This document shows positions 8,579 to 16,934 of a stretch of DNA of 46,247 nt, piece by piece. Under the pieces are notes generated by a model. It did not search any database. It was not told the origin of the DNA and worked only from the letters and a program-made list of their open reading frames with translations. Numbering within the stretch: the stretch's first letter is position 1; each line of letters opens with the position of its first letter. The DNA comes from Deltaproteobacteria bacterium (GTDB lineage Bacteria > Desulfobacterota > Desulfarculia > Adiutricales > Adiutricaceae), in NCBI GenBank assembly GCA_031278635.1, contig JAITKA010000048.1:1-46247 (forward strand). The letters run 5' to 3'. The position numbers and the translations under genes were made by a program.

Positions 8579-9526
8579 TTAATTTTGCGTCTCGGGCTCG
8601 GGGGCGAGGCAAAGGCGGTAAAAACCGGACAGGGCCACGATGAACCAGGCGACGGCTATCAGGTAAACCAACTGGGCCGCCAGCTTTATCAGGGGGGTGG
8701 GGGCCCCGACGGCCGAGAGCATGGCCGACAGGACGAACAGTCCCACGTTCAGGGCGAGGAAGACGACCAGGACGGTCAGGATGGCCTGGTGGAGGGCCCT
8801 CCCGTAGGAATTGAGCCTGCGGAAGATCAAAAGCAGCTTATAGGCCCAGTTGCCCGACTCGCCCTCGGCCATGGCGAAAAAGGCCAGGTACTGGAGGAAG
8901 AAATACCTCCGGAGTATGGGCCAGACGAACTTGATGAAAAGGAAAAGCGAGGCCGCGAAACCGAATATCGACAGGAAGGCGAACGAGCCGCCCGGGAGGC
9001 CGGCCCCGAAGGTGAGCGAGTGGATGACGGCCATGGGCAAACCCGCCGCCAGGGTCAAACCGAACATGAAGACGGCCATGATGGCCACGAGGACGGTGAC
9101 GTACAGGGCCACCAGGTATTTCCCCAGGGAAAAAAGGATATCGTTTAGGCCTATTTGATACCCGTCCCAGAGGTTCAGGGCCACCCGGGCCAGGGAGAGG
9201 TTGATCAGCGGGGCCAGTAACCAGGGCACCAGCTTACCCAATAAGAGCGGAAGGGACCCCTGCTCTTCTATCAGCTTTCTCAGTTCCGACAGGAATTCAT
9301 CGGCGTTTGCCTGACCCATCAAGACTTTGTCGAAAAGGGAACCGAAGGGGCCCAGGATATAAAGCCCCATGTATTCAAAGACGATGGACAATACGGCCAG
9401 CGTCGCCAGGATAGTCAGGAGCGGCTTGGGTTTTTCCCAGAGCACCTTCCAGGAATTCCTGAAAATATCCCAAAAGCTGACCTGGTTCACCCGCCCCCGG
9501 CCCATGGATTCTTCAAAAATGCTCAT
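8579..9526 (-). CDS. Hypothetical multi-pass inner membrane protein (315 aa)
   Basis: I do not recognise a specific family. About six hydrophobic segments are visible, at roughly 36-60, 88-110, 133-165, 182-205, 247-270 and 282-305. The N-terminus is a cytosolic amphipathic stretch (FWDIFRNSWKVLWEKPK) like that of membrane proteins annotated as glycerophosphodiester phosphodiesterase membrane domains or DUF4013-like. There is no catalytic motif. The ATG at 9526 has a weak ribosome binding site; an ATG eight codons in is an alternative. The next gene upstream is 80 bases away across a perfect hairpin, and YfcE follows downstream. A role in envelope or transport is possible but not shown. Confidence 0.75.
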   Translation of the reverse strand: MSIFEESMGRGRVNQVSFWDIFRNSWKVLWEKPKPLLTILATLAVLSIVFEYMGLYILGPFGSLFDKVLMGQANADEFLSELRKLIEEQGSLPLLLGKLVPWLLAPLINLSLARVALNLWDGYQIGLNDILFSLGKYLVALYVTVLVAIMAVFMFGLTLAAGLPMAVIHSLTFGAGLPGGSFAFLSIFGFAASLFLFIKFVWPILRRYFFLQYLAFFAMAEGESGNWAYKLLLIFRRLNSYGRALHQAILTVLVVFLALNVGLFVLSAMLSAVGAPTPLIKLAAQLVYLIAVAWFIVALSGFYRLCLAPEPETQN

Positions 9527-9591
9527 GTTTCGTCGTCGCCTGTTCGTGCCTTTTTAAACGTCCCGGCCAAAGCCCCCCTGGGGCCCCCGGG

Positions 9592-9624
9592 GCCCCAAGC
9601 GGGGCCTTAGGCCCCGCTTGGGGC
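9592..9624 (-). repeat. Perfect inverted repeat with the stop codon in its loop
   Basis: 14-bp arms CCCCAAGCGGGGCC (9593-9606) and GGCCCCGCTTGGGG (9610-9623), plus one more pair, flank TTA at 9607-9609. That TTA is the reverse complement of the TAA stop of the 134-codon gene. No T-tract. Confidence 0.9.
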
Positions 9625-10011
9625 GAGGGCCAGGTAATCGTCCATTTCCTTGAGCGTCTGACGGTAACCGTTATAGACGTTGATCAGGTTTTCGTTCTCG
9701 CGGTAATCGGGGTAGTAAAGGATCAGGACCGGGAGCCTCGCCGAGAAATTCAAAATGCCCCGTATCGACCTCAGGGCCGCCAGTTCCTCCGCCGGGAGGC
9801 TTTTCGGGGGGATCGATCGCATGACGGCCCGCACGTCCGGGACGTAGCCCGCCAGGGCCTTGGAATCCCTGAAGCACAGATCGTGGACCGTCTCCGGCTT
9901 GGGGAAGTTCTCCGGGGGGTTTAGTTGCTCCAGTATGGAGGCCCAAAAATCCCCGTCGAGATCCTCCAATAGTAATTTAAGTCGCTTCTCGATCTTTTCG
10001 AAGGTCAGCAT
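9607..10011 (-). CDS. Hypothetical protein (134 aa)
   Basis: I do not recognise a family. The product is a soluble, helix-rich protein with an acidic and leucine-rich N-terminus, no signal peptide, no membrane segment and no metal-binding cluster. The ATG at 10011 has AGGA nine bases upstream. Its codon use matches the neighbours. It lies between malQ (170 bases upstream, two hairpins between) and the membrane protein gene. The stop codon is at the tip of a 14-bp perfect hairpin, which may end or protect the transcript. Confidence 0.7.
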   Translation of the reverse strand: MLTFEKIEKRLKLLLEDLDGDFWASILEQLNPPENFPKPETVHDLCFRDSKALAGYVPDVRAVMRSIPPKSLPAEELAALRSIRGILNFSARLPVLILYYPDYRENENLINVYNGYRQTLKEMDDYLALAPSGA

Positions 10012-10026
10012 GTCGTCGTCCTGGGG

Positions 10027-10055
10027 CCTTTCCGGCCCCTTAGGGGCCGGAAAGG
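10027..10055. repeat. Perfect 13-bp inverted repeat upstream of the 134-codon gene
   Basis: Arms CCTTTCCGGCCCC (10027-10039) and GGGGCCGGAAAGG (10043-10055) with a TTA loop. It lies just upstream of the ribosome binding site of the gene starting at 10011. No T-tract. Confidence 0.85.
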
Positions 10056-10155
10056 GAAAACTTCCCCCATTGGGGCAAATAAACGCTTACCTACGCGTTT
10101 TTCGCCGGCGGGGGGTTTTTGGATTGTACCATGGATTCGGCCGGGGCGTACGGGA

Positions 10156-10182
10156 AACCATGGCCCCCCGGGGGCCATGGTT
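10156..10182 (-). repeat. Near-continuous palindrome at the malQ stop codon
   Basis: Arms AACCATGGCCCCC (10156-10168) and GGGGGCCATGGTT (10170-10182) are separated by one C. The palindrome abuts the malQ stop. No T-tract. Confidence 0.85.
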
Positions 10183-11747
10183 CAGATCGCCTGGTAGGTA
10201 AGGACGTTGGGATGGCGCAGGTTGTCCCGGCCGGCCAGGGCCCCCAGCTCGGCGAGGCCGGCGGCGAGGGCCGGGGTCAGTTGGTCGAGGGAGCCCAGCC
10301 TCCAGGACCAGTTGGAGGGGCCGACCGTCCCGGGGACGTTTAGGCGCCCCTCCTGGCCCAGGTTCAGTAAGTCGGGGACGGTCACGACGCTTATCGAGCC
10401 CGGCGAGAGGTAGGTGAGCCTTATCAGGGTCCAGGCGACGTTGGCGGCGGTCACGGGGTGGCCGGCCAGGTCGGCGACCTTTTGGCGGCCCTTGTGGTCG
10501 ATGTCGTTCTCGTACCAGCCCCTGGTGGTGTCGTTGTCATGGGTGGCCGCGTAGACCAGGTTGTCCGGCTCTATCCGGTAGGGGCAGTGGGTCGAGAGGG
10601 GCTGGTCGGGCCCGAAGCCGAAATGGAGGACCCGCATCCCCGGAAAATCGAAGCGCTTCCTCAGGGCGGTCACGTCCGGGGTGATCACCCCCAGATCCTC
10701 GGCCACCACGTTCAGGGGGCCGCCCATGGCCTCGAACAGGGAGTCCCCCGGCCCGTCCTCCCAGACGCCGTGCTTGGCCGTCTCCGAGCCGCCCTTGACC
10801 GACCAGTAGCGGCAGAAGGCCCGGAAGTGATCGAGCCTGATCCAGTCGAACATCCGCAGGTTATGGCGCAAGCGGCTCACCCACCAGCCGTAACCCCCGG
10901 CCTTGTTGGCCGGCCAGTCGAAAACGGGGTTCCCCCACAGCTGGCCCGTCTCGGAAAAATAATCCGGCGGCACCCCGGCCACCCAGGCGGCCTGGCCCTC
11001 CGGGGTCAGCCGGAAGAGGTGCCGGTTGGCCCAGACGTCGCAGGAATCGTGGTTGACGTAAAAGGCCGTGTCGCCCATGAGGCTTATGCCCCGGCGGCTG
11101 GCCCCGTCCTTGAGCCGGTTGAGCTGGGAAAAAAAGAGGAACTGCCCGAACTTGACCCTCAAAATGGCCTCCGACAGCCTGCGGCCGTGGAGGCTCAGCT
11201 GGTGGTCGTCCCGGTATTTGAGGCCGTCGGGCCAATCGAACCAGGGCTTCCCGCCCAGGTCGGCCTTGGCGCTCATGTAGAAGGAGTAATCGTTCAGCCA
11301 GGAGGAATTGTCCCAGGCGAACTTGGAAAAATCCTCCCGGTCCAGGAGCCCGAAACCAGCCTTGGCGAAGGCGGCGTCGACCAGGGCCGACTTCAGCCTC
11401 GTGGTCGCCTCGAAATCGACCCTGCCGCAGCCTGGCTGGCCCGCGTGGGCCTGGCGGGCCTGCCCGGCCTCCTCCTTGGTGATCCAGCCCTCCTCGACCA
11501 TGAGCGAGGGGCTCACCAAAAGCTCGTTCCCGGCGAAGGCCGAATAGGCCGAGTACGGGGAGTTGCCCAGGGCCGGGGCGGTGGGGTTAACGGGCAGGAC
11601 CTGCCAGAAATGTATGCCGGCTTTCTGCAGGAAGTCCAGGAAGGCGTGGGCCGTGGGGCCCAGGTCGCCAATCCCGTAGGGCCCTGGGAGCGACGTCAGG
11701 TGAAGGAGCAGGCCGGCCGCCCTCCAGCCCTCTTGGAAACGGGACAT
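10182..11747 (-). CDS. malQ: 4-alpha-glucanotransferase (amylomaltase, GH77)
   Basis: The 521-residue enzyme transfers alpha-1,4-glucan segments between maltodextrins, as in maltose or glycogen metabolism. It begins with the GH77 landmark GLLLHLTSLPGPYGIGDLG. It then shows FWQVLPVNPTAP, the segment GDTAFYVNHDSCDVWAN, and the signature AGVPPDYFSETGQLWGNPVFDW. The nucleophile Asp is in IRLDHFRAFCRYW, the acid/base Glu in VVAEDLGVIT, and ATHDNDTTRGW completes the active site. The length is typical of the short bacterial form. The ATG at 11747 follows GGGG. A 34-bp palindrome lies just upstream and another palindrome at the stop. No maltose transporter or glycogen phosphorylase is nearby. Confidence 0.97.
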   Translation of the reverse strand: MSRFQEGWRAAGLLLHLTSLPGPYGIGDLGPTAHAFLDFLQKAGIHFWQVLPVNPTAPALGNSPYSAYSAFAGNELLVSPSLMVEEGWITKEEAGQARQAHAGQPGCGRVDFEATTRLKSALVDAAFAKAGFGLLDREDFSKFAWDNSSWLNDYSFYMSAKADLGGKPWFDWPDGLKYRDDHQLSLHGRRLSEAILRVKFGQFLFFSQLNRLKDGASRRGISLMGDTAFYVNHDSCDVWANRHLFRLTPEGQAAWVAGVPPDYFSETGQLWGNPVFDWPANKAGGYGWWVSRLRHNLRMFDWIRLDHFRAFCRYWSVKGGSETAKHGVWEDGPGDSLFEAMGGPLNVVAEDLGVITPDVTALRKRFDFPGMRVLHFGFGPDQPLSTHCPYRIEPDNLVYAATHDNDTTRGWYENDIDHKGRQKVADLAGHPVTAANVAWTLIRLTYLSPGSISVVTVPDLLNLGQEGRLNVPGTVGPSNWSWRLGSLDQLTPALAAGLAELGALAGRDNLRHPNVLTYQAI

Positions 11748-11769
11748 AAATTAACCCCAATAGAAACTA

Positions 11770-11803
11770 GCTTAACGATTTTGGCTAGCCAAAATCGTTA
11801 AGC
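11770..11803. repeat. 34-bp perfect palindrome upstream of malQ
   Basis: The sequence is its own reverse complement, with arms GCTTAACGATTTTGGCT. It lies 23 bases before the malQ start and 60 bases after the preceding gene. It is AT-balanced, unlike the GC-rich hairpins nearby. Operator or 3' hairpin are both possible. Confidence 0.9.
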
Positions 11804-11863
11804 AATAATTATATTCGCAAATGTCTTCAGGGATTGTTAAGGCCAAGGCCGGGCGGGTCGCCC

Positions 11864-12172
11864 TCAGATCCCGGCCCCCCGGGCCAGGGCCTCCCTGGCC
11901 TGGGGCGACAAGCCCTCAAGCTGGCCCTGCATCAGACCGAACCCGGAAAGGGCCCGGCGATAGGCGTCGAGCTGATCCTCGTAGGGCTGCAGGCGGTCGA
12001 CCACCAGCCAGTTTTCCCGCCTCAGGACGCAGTTCCCGCCCCTCAGCCTTAGGCCGGCGTAAACCAGCTTTCCGCCGGACACCTTCAGGCCGTTTTTCTT
12101 GGCCAATTTATCGAGCTCGCCAATGACTTGGTTTTGGGTTTTGGTCAAACCGCTACTGGGTTTCATGGCCAT
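11864..12172 (-). CDS. Small hypothetical protein (102 aa)
   Basis: I do not recognise a family. The product is basic and soluble, with a central region that could form a beta-rich fold (GGKLVYAGLRLRGGNCVLRR followed by ENWLVVDRLQP) and a helical C-terminus. There is no signal peptide. The ATG at 12172 has GGAGG five bases upstream; a second ATG two codons in is further from it and less likely. It is 120 bases downstream of the fumarase beta gene and 116 bases upstream of malQ, with a large palindrome on the malQ side. Confidence 0.7.
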   Translation of the reverse strand: MAMKPSSGLTKTQNQVIGELDKLAKKNGLKVSGGKLVYAGLRLRGGNCVLRRENWLVVDRLQPYEDQLDAYRRALSGFGLMQGQLEGLSPQAREALARGAGI

Positions 12173-12292
12173 GGCTTCCTCCGGTTAAGGGAAACTATAT
12201 CACGGGCGCGAACGGTCCTCGCAAAAAAGACTAAAAATACCCCATGGTTCCAAAACGATCCCCCACATTTTAGCCGCCCTGGGGGCCCCCGG

Positions 12293-12871
12293 TCAAGGCC
12301 GGCCCCAGGCCCTGGGGCCTGTCTCGTAAAGATCGGATCCTTCCAGGTCGTAGACCACCATGGCCGGGAAATCCTTGACCGTTAGTATGGCCAGGGCCTC
12401 GGGCCCCAGCTCCGGCCAGGCCAGGAGGCTCGCCTCCTGGACCAGGCTCCCGTAAAAGGCCCCGGCCCCGCCTACGGCGGCAAGGTACACGGCCCCGTGG
12501 TTTTTCAGGCCCTCGAGCACCTGGGGCGATCTCCTGCCCTTGCCCAGGAGGGCCTTGACCCCCTTCTCCAGGAAGGTCCCGGTCATGGGGTCCATCCTGC
12601 CGGAGGTGGTCGGCCCGGCCGCCCCTATGACCCTCCCGGGGGGCGCCGGGGACGGGCCCACGTAGTAGATGATCTGCCCCCTGGGGTCAAAGGGCCAGGG
12701 CTTGGAATCGAGGCTGAGGTCCAAAAGCCTCTTGTGGGCTTGATCCCTCGCCGCCACCAGGGGCCCGGAAATGAAAACGCTCTGGCCGATCCTCAGGTGG
12801 CCCAAAACCCCCGGCCCTATGGGGGCCTCAAGGCGGACCGGCGGCAACTTCGATGAAAAAATGATTGTCAC
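12293..12871 (-). CDS. Class I fumarase / tartrate dehydratase beta subunit, orphan
   Basis: The 192-residue product is the C-terminal (beta) half of the iron-sulfur hydro-lyases that hydrate fumarate or dehydrate tartrate. Family landmarks are the swivelling-domain start (LRIGQSVFISGPLVAARDQAHKR), YYVGPSPAPPGRVIGAAGPTTSGRMD, then VYLAAVGGAGAFYG and VKDFPAMVVYDLEGSDLYE. In two-subunit enzymes the 4Fe-4S cluster is in the alpha subunit, which is not encoded anywhere in this window. The partner must be elsewhere, or this copy is a remnant. The start is a GTG with no clear ribosome binding site, 21 bases after the bacteriohemerythrin stop, suggesting co-transcription. A GC-rich hairpin (12301-12319) overlaps its 3' end. 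Confidence 0.9.
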   Translation of the reverse strand: MTIIFSSKLPPVRLEAPIGPGVLGHLRIGQSVFISGPLVAARDQAHKRLLDLSLDSKPWPFDPRGQIIYYVGPSPAPPGRVIGAAGPTTSGRMDPMTGTFLEKGVKALLGKGRRSPQVLEGLKNHGAVYLAAVGGAGAFYGSLVQEASLLAWPELGPEALAILTVKDFPAMVVYDLEGSDLYETGPRAWGRP

Positions 12872-12892
12872 TATCGTGCGTCTGTTCTTTAA

Positions 12893-13294
12893 TTATTTCT
12901 TGGTACCGGCCTGCTTGGCCAAATAATATACGGCGAATTCTTTGTCGTGCTTCATGATATGCTCCCTGAGCCAGGCCGCCACCGCCGAGTTGATCGTCAG
13001 GACCACCGGCTGCTTGTTGGCCGCCGCCTGGTACTTCGCGAACATGTCCCTCAGGGCCCGGCTAAACTCCTCGTGGAGCTTTTTGTGGAAATCGGCTTTG
13101 GGATAGCCGCTAACCCGGTGAAGGATCTCCTCGTCGGAGAAATGTTTGGCCACGTACCCCTTCAGGAAATTCAGCGTCGCCTCCACGCGGCCCGTTTGGG
13201 TTTTATCGACGAGGTTGTCGGCCTGCCTGAACAGCTCCTTGTGCTGTTCGTCGATCTTGGGCACTCCCGTCTCCAAACTCTTGGTCCATATCAT
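12893..13294 (-). CDS. Bacteriohemerythrin
   Basis: The 133-residue single-domain hemerythrin binds O2 (or NO) at a non-haem di-iron site. All seven expected ligands are present in order: His18 (IDEQHKELF), His51 and Glu55 (KHFSDEE), His70 and His74 (HKKLHEEF), and His112 and Asp117 (HIMKHD). In anaerobes such proteins are thought to scavenge oxygen or carry it to detoxifying enzymes. The ATG at 13294 follows GGGAG. It heads a minus-strand run; the fumarase beta gene follows after 21 bases. Iron-sulfur fumarases are oxygen-sensitive, so a protective link is possible but only inferred. Confidence 0.95.
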   Translation of the reverse strand: MIWTKSLETGVPKIDEQHKELFRQADNLVDKTQTGRVEATLNFLKGYVAKHFSDEEILHRVSGYPKADFHKKLHEEFSRALRDMFAKYQAAANKQPVVLTINSAVAAWLREHIMKHDKEFAVYYLAKQAGTKK

Positions 13295-13764
13295 AAAAAA
13301 TCTCCCGGAAAACCCGGGGCTTTCCAGCCCGGGGAAGGATTGGCGCTTGAACTAGGCGTTATGGGGGGACCAAGGCCCGGGGCGCCGGCCTTGGCCGGCG
13401 GCCTAAAGACGAAACTTTATCCCCCCGAAGCCCTTAGCAAAAACCATTTTCATTTTAACTTATAAACCATAAATTATCCACTTATATTTTCAAGGTTCAA
13501 AATGATCACATTTATTTTTGTATCCCAAGGGCTCCCTAGCCAGTCAGTTATCAAAAGATCACAATATCGACCTTGTCAGATATTTAAAATTCACCTCTGT
13601 ACAAATTTAGCCCGTATATGATACTATTATATTATAGATTTTAAATGCCGCGGTTTTTGTTCTTGCATTTCTATATCCACCGGCATGCCGATTAACTGCG
13701 CCGCCCAGGCCGCCGGCCTCGGGCGCGGCGGGCCACGGGGCCCGCCCAAAAAAGGAGGACTTTC
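13295..13764. other. Divergent intergenic region between bacteriohemerythrin and the HIT gene
   Basis: About 470 bases. A GC-rich part near the bacteriohemerythrin start holds a perfect hairpin (CGCCGGCC/GGCCGGCG, 13383-13400). About 13430-13650 is AT-rich with several TATA-like hexamers and presumably holds the divergent promoters. I could not single out a -35/-10 pair. No small gene was seen. Confidence 0.55.
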
Positions 13765-14253
13765 GTGGTCGAGACGCTTTGGGCGCCTTGGCGCATGGAC
13801 TATATTCTCGGAAAGGGCCCAAAGGTCGACGGCTGCGTCTTCTGCCTGCCGAAGGATCACCTCGGCCCTCTCCCCGAAAGGCTGGTCTTATTCTCCGACC
13901 GGGAGGTTCTTTTGATAATGAACCGTTTCCCGTACAATAACGCCCACCTCATGGTCGCCCCCAGGCGCCACGTGGCCACCCTCTCCGAAACCGGGCCCGG
14001 CGAGAGGCTGGCCATGATGAACATGGCCACCAGGGCCATGGCCATCCTTGACAAAACCCAAAAACCCGACGGCTACAACCTGGGCATCAACCAGGGCCAG
14101 GTCGCCGGGGCGGGCATAACCGATCACCTCCACCTCCACGTAACCCCCCGTTACCTTGGCGACACCAACTACATGACCGTTATCGGCGAGACCCGGGTCA
14201 TCCCCGAGCACATCCTCGCCACCTACGAGAAGCTTGTGGGCTTTTTCTCTTGA
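13765..14253 (+). CDS. HIT-domain nucleotide hydrolase/transferase
   Basis: The 162-residue product is a histidine-triad protein of the branch that begins LWAPWRM-(D/E)-YI and carries a zinc-binding Cys pair (Cys23-V-F-Cys26). These are Ap4A phosphorylase-like or nucleoside-phosphoramidate hydrolase-like proteins. The catalytic triad His120-Leu-His122-Leu-His124 is intact, and the FPYNNAHLMVAPRRH segment forms the nucleotide-binding face. The GTG at 13765 has a strong AAGGAGG six bases upstream. Its stop overlaps the mutS start by four bases, so it is the first gene of a coupled HIT-mutS-amidase operon. The true substrate is not known. Confidence 0.93.
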   Translation: MVETLWAPWRMDYILGKGPKVDGCVFCLPKDHLGPLPERLVLFSDREVLLIMNRFPYNNAHLMVAPRRHVATLSETGPGERLAMMNMATRAMAILDKTQKPDGYNLGINQGQVAGAGITDHLHLHVTPRYLGDTNYMTVIGETRVIPEHILATYEKLVGFFS

Positions 14254-16934
14254 GCGAAACGAAAGACAGAACGGGCCCTGGCCAGGGCCAGGGCCCAAGC
14301 GGGTCCCCCGCCAAGGCCGACGGCTGGCGCCTTTTGGCCCAGGGCAACCTGACCCCGGCCCTGAGGCAATTTTTCGAGGCCAAGGCCCAGGCCCCGGACT
14401 CGATACTGTTTTTCCAAATGGGCGATTTTTATGAGCTTTTCTTCGAGGACGCGAAGATAGCCGCCCCGATACTGGATCTGGCCCTGACCAGCAGGCAAAA
14501 ACTGAACGGCGAGCCGGTCCCCCTCTGCGGCATGCCGCTTTCCACGGTTGACAATTACGTGAACCGCATGGTGGCCCAAGGTTATAAGGTGGCCATCTGC
14601 GACCAGATCGGGAAGGTGGCCCCCGGCGGCGGGCTGGCCAAACGCCAGATCACCCGCATAGTCACCCCGGCCACCGTCCTGAGCCAGGAAAGCCACCCCC
14701 AGGCCCGCTACCTCGCCGCCCTTTACCATGAGGGGGACGAGTACGCCCTGACGGCCGTGGATCTCTCCACCGGGGACTTCGCCGCCGGCCGCTTCTTTGA
14801 TTTCCCCTCCTTCCAAACCGCCGTCCGCTCCCTCGATCCCACCGAGGTGATCGTGCCCTCCGACGCCCCCCCAGGCCAGGGCGTGGCCGGCCTCGCCGAC
14901 TCCCTGGGCGTTTTGGTGACCAGGCTGGCCCCGGAAACCTTCGACCCCGAGCTTGGCCGGGCCGAGCTGGCCGCCGCCCTGGGCCCGGCGGCGGGCTCCC
15001 TCGCCTTCGAGGGCTGGCCCACCCTCCTCGCCGCCTCCGGGGGGACCCTGTCTTACCTGAGGGGCCTCACCGGCGGCATGGGCCTCAGGCACCTCTCGGA
15101 GCCAAGGCTTCTCTGGGAGCGGGGTTTCATGGTCCTGGACGAGGCGGCCACCCGCCACCTGGAGCTCTTCAGGCCGGCCCGGGAGGGAAACGACAAGGCC
15201 ACCCTAATCGCCCAGATAGATCTGACCAAAACGGCCATGGGGGCGAGGCTCATCCGCGACTGGCTGGCCAGGCCCCTAATCGACCGGGGCGCCATCGAGG
15301 CCCGCCTCTCCGCCGTCGAGACCCTCCTCTCCGACCTCCTGGCCAGCCAGAATCTCACCGACGAGCTAAGGCGCCTGGGGGACCTCGAGAGGACCCTGAG
15401 CCGCCTGACCCTGGGCCGGGGCACGGTGAGGGATCTCCTCACCGTCAGGACCGCCCTGGAGGCGGCCCCGAGGGTGAAGGGGCTCCTCTCCGAAAGCCCC
15501 TCGGACCTCCTCGCCCGCCTGGGCCACGGGCTCGACCCCATGGAACGGCTCCTGGCCAAAATAGCCCGGACCATGGTCGACGACGTCCCCCTGACCGGCC
15601 CCGAATTCATCATAAGGCAGGGGGTCAGCCCCATACTCGACGAGCTGCGCGACCTTGAGAGCGGCGGCCGCAAGGCCATAGCCGAGCTCGAGGCCTCCGA
15701 GAAGCGCAAAACCGGCATAAACGCCCTCAAGGTCGGCTACAACCGCGTCCACGGCTATTACCTGGAGGTGACCAAGCTAAACCTCGCCAACGTCCCCCCC
15801 GAGTGGACCCGCAAGCAGACCATAGCCAACGCCGAGCGCTACGTGACCGATGAGCTGAAGGTCTGGGAGGAGAAAATCCTGACCGCCGGGGACAAAAGGC
15901 GGGATCTGGAAACCCGCATCCTAACCCACCTCAAGGACACCGTCGCCCGGGAGGTCTCGTCCCTCAAGGCCCTGGCCCATACCCTCGCCCAAACCGACGC
16001 CCTCTGCTCCCTTGCCGCCTGCGCCGGGAAACTCGGCTGGGTCAAGCCCGCCTATACCGAGGACAACCTGATCGACGTGACCTCCGGCCGCCACCCCGTG
16101 GTCGAGCGCTTCCTCCCCCCGGGGGAAACCTTCGTGGCCAACGACGCCCGCCTCTCCCCCTCCGAGAGGCTCCTCATAATCACCGGGCCCAACATGGCCG
16201 GCAAATCCACCGTCCTCAGGCAAACGGCCCTCATCGCCATCCTGGGCCAGATGGGCTCCTTCGTCCCCGCCCAGAAGGCCACCCTCTCGGTCCGGGACCG
16301 GGTCTTCACGAGGGTCGGGGCCTCCGACGATCTGGCCGGCGGCCAGTCGACCTTCATGGTCGAGATGAGCGAGACCGCCCGCATCCTCAAGGAGGCCACG
16401 ACCAGGAGCCTCGTTATCCTCGACGAGGTGGGCCGGGGCACCTCCACCTACGACGGCCTCGCCATCGCCTGGGCCGTGGCCGAGTACCTTCACGACCTTG
16501 GCGGCCTTGGCGTCCCCACCCTCTTCGCCACCCATTACCACGAGCTGACCGAGCTCCCCCGCCACAAGACCCTGGCCAAAAACTTCAACGTCTCGGCCAA
16601 GCGCTGGGGCCAGTCGGTCCTCTTCCTGCGCAAGCTGGTCCCCGGCGGCGTGAACCGCAGCTACGGCCTCGACGTCGCCTCCCTGGCCGGCCTCCCGCCC
16701 CAGGTGGTCAAGCGCGCCCGGGAGGTCCTCTCCGACCTGGGCCGCCAGTCGCCCAACCTAATCAGGGCCAGGGGCCAAAGGGAGAGCCTTTTCACCGTCT
16801 CGGGCCTCAGCCAGGACGGCCCCGCCTCCCTGGCCCGGGAGATCAGCCAGATCAAAACCGAGGAACTGACCCCCCTGGCCGCCCTGAACCTTTTGGTGGA
16901 TCTCAAAAGCCGGGCCAGGGAGGTCCTCTCTTGA
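14250..16934 (+). CDS. mutS: DNA mismatch repair protein MutS
   Basis: The 894-residue protein recognises base mismatches and starts methyl-independent or -directed repair. The mismatch-recognition motif is Phe60-Tyr-Glu62 in QMGDFYELF. The connector, core and clamp domains follow. The ATPase domain has Walker A TGPNMAGKST at about 645-654, the segment STFMVEMSETA, Walker B LVILDEVGRGTSTYDG and the LFATHYHEL motif. An extra Gly/Gln/Pro-rich leader of about 25 residues precedes the usual N-terminus. It contains an inverted repeat (GGGCCCTGG/CCAGGGCCC) at about 14274-14297. The start is TTG within TTGA, overlapping the HIT stop, with no clear ribosome binding site, implying translational coupling. 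MutL is not in the window. Confidence 0.97.
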   Translation: MSETKDRTGPGQGQGPSGSPAKADGWRLLAQGNLTPALRQFFEAKAQAPDSILFFQMGDFYELFFEDAKIAAPILDLALTSRQKLNGEPVPLCGMPLSTVDNYVNRMVAQGYKVAICDQIGKVAPGGGLAKRQITRIVTPATVLSQESHPQARYLAALYHEGDEYALTAVDLSTGDFAAGRFFDFPSFQTAVRSLDPTEVIVPSDAPPGQGVAGLADSLGVLVTRLAPETFDPELGRAELAAALGPAAGSLAFEGWPTLLAASGGTLSYLRGLTGGMGLRHLSEPRLLWERGFMVLDEAATRHLELFRPAREGNDKATLIAQIDLTKTAMGARLIRDWLARPLIDRGAIEARLSAVETLLSDLLASQNLTDELRRLGDLERTLSRLTLGRGTVRDLLTVRTALEAAPRVKGLLSESPSDLLARLGHGLDPMERLLAKIARTMVDDVPLTGPEFIIRQGVSPILDELRDLESGGRKAIAELEASEKRKTGINALKVGYNRVHGYYLEVTKLNLANVPPEWTRKQTIANAERYVTDELKVWEEKILTAGDKRRDLETRILTHLKDTVAREVSSLKALAHTLAQTDALCSLAACAGKLGWVKPAYTEDNLIDVTSGRHPVVERFLPPGETFVANDARLSPSERLLIITGPNMAGKSTVLRQTALIAILGQMGSFVPAQKATLSVRDRVFTRVGASDDLAGGQSTFMVEMSETARILKEATTRSLVILDEVGRGTSTYDGLAIAWAVAEYLHDLGGLGVPTLFATHYHELTELPRHKTLAKNFNVSAKRWGQSVLFLRKLVPGGVNRSYGLDVASLAGLPPQVVKRAREVLSDLGRQSPNLIRARGQRESLFTVSGLSQDGPASLAREISQIKTEELTPLAALNLLVDLKSRAREVLS

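Noticed and set aside
10458-11801. 447-codon plus-strand open frame opposite malQ
   Set aside because: It is a Gly/Pro/Val-rich antisense shadow caused by high GC at third positions; malQ on the minus strand has full GH77 motifs.
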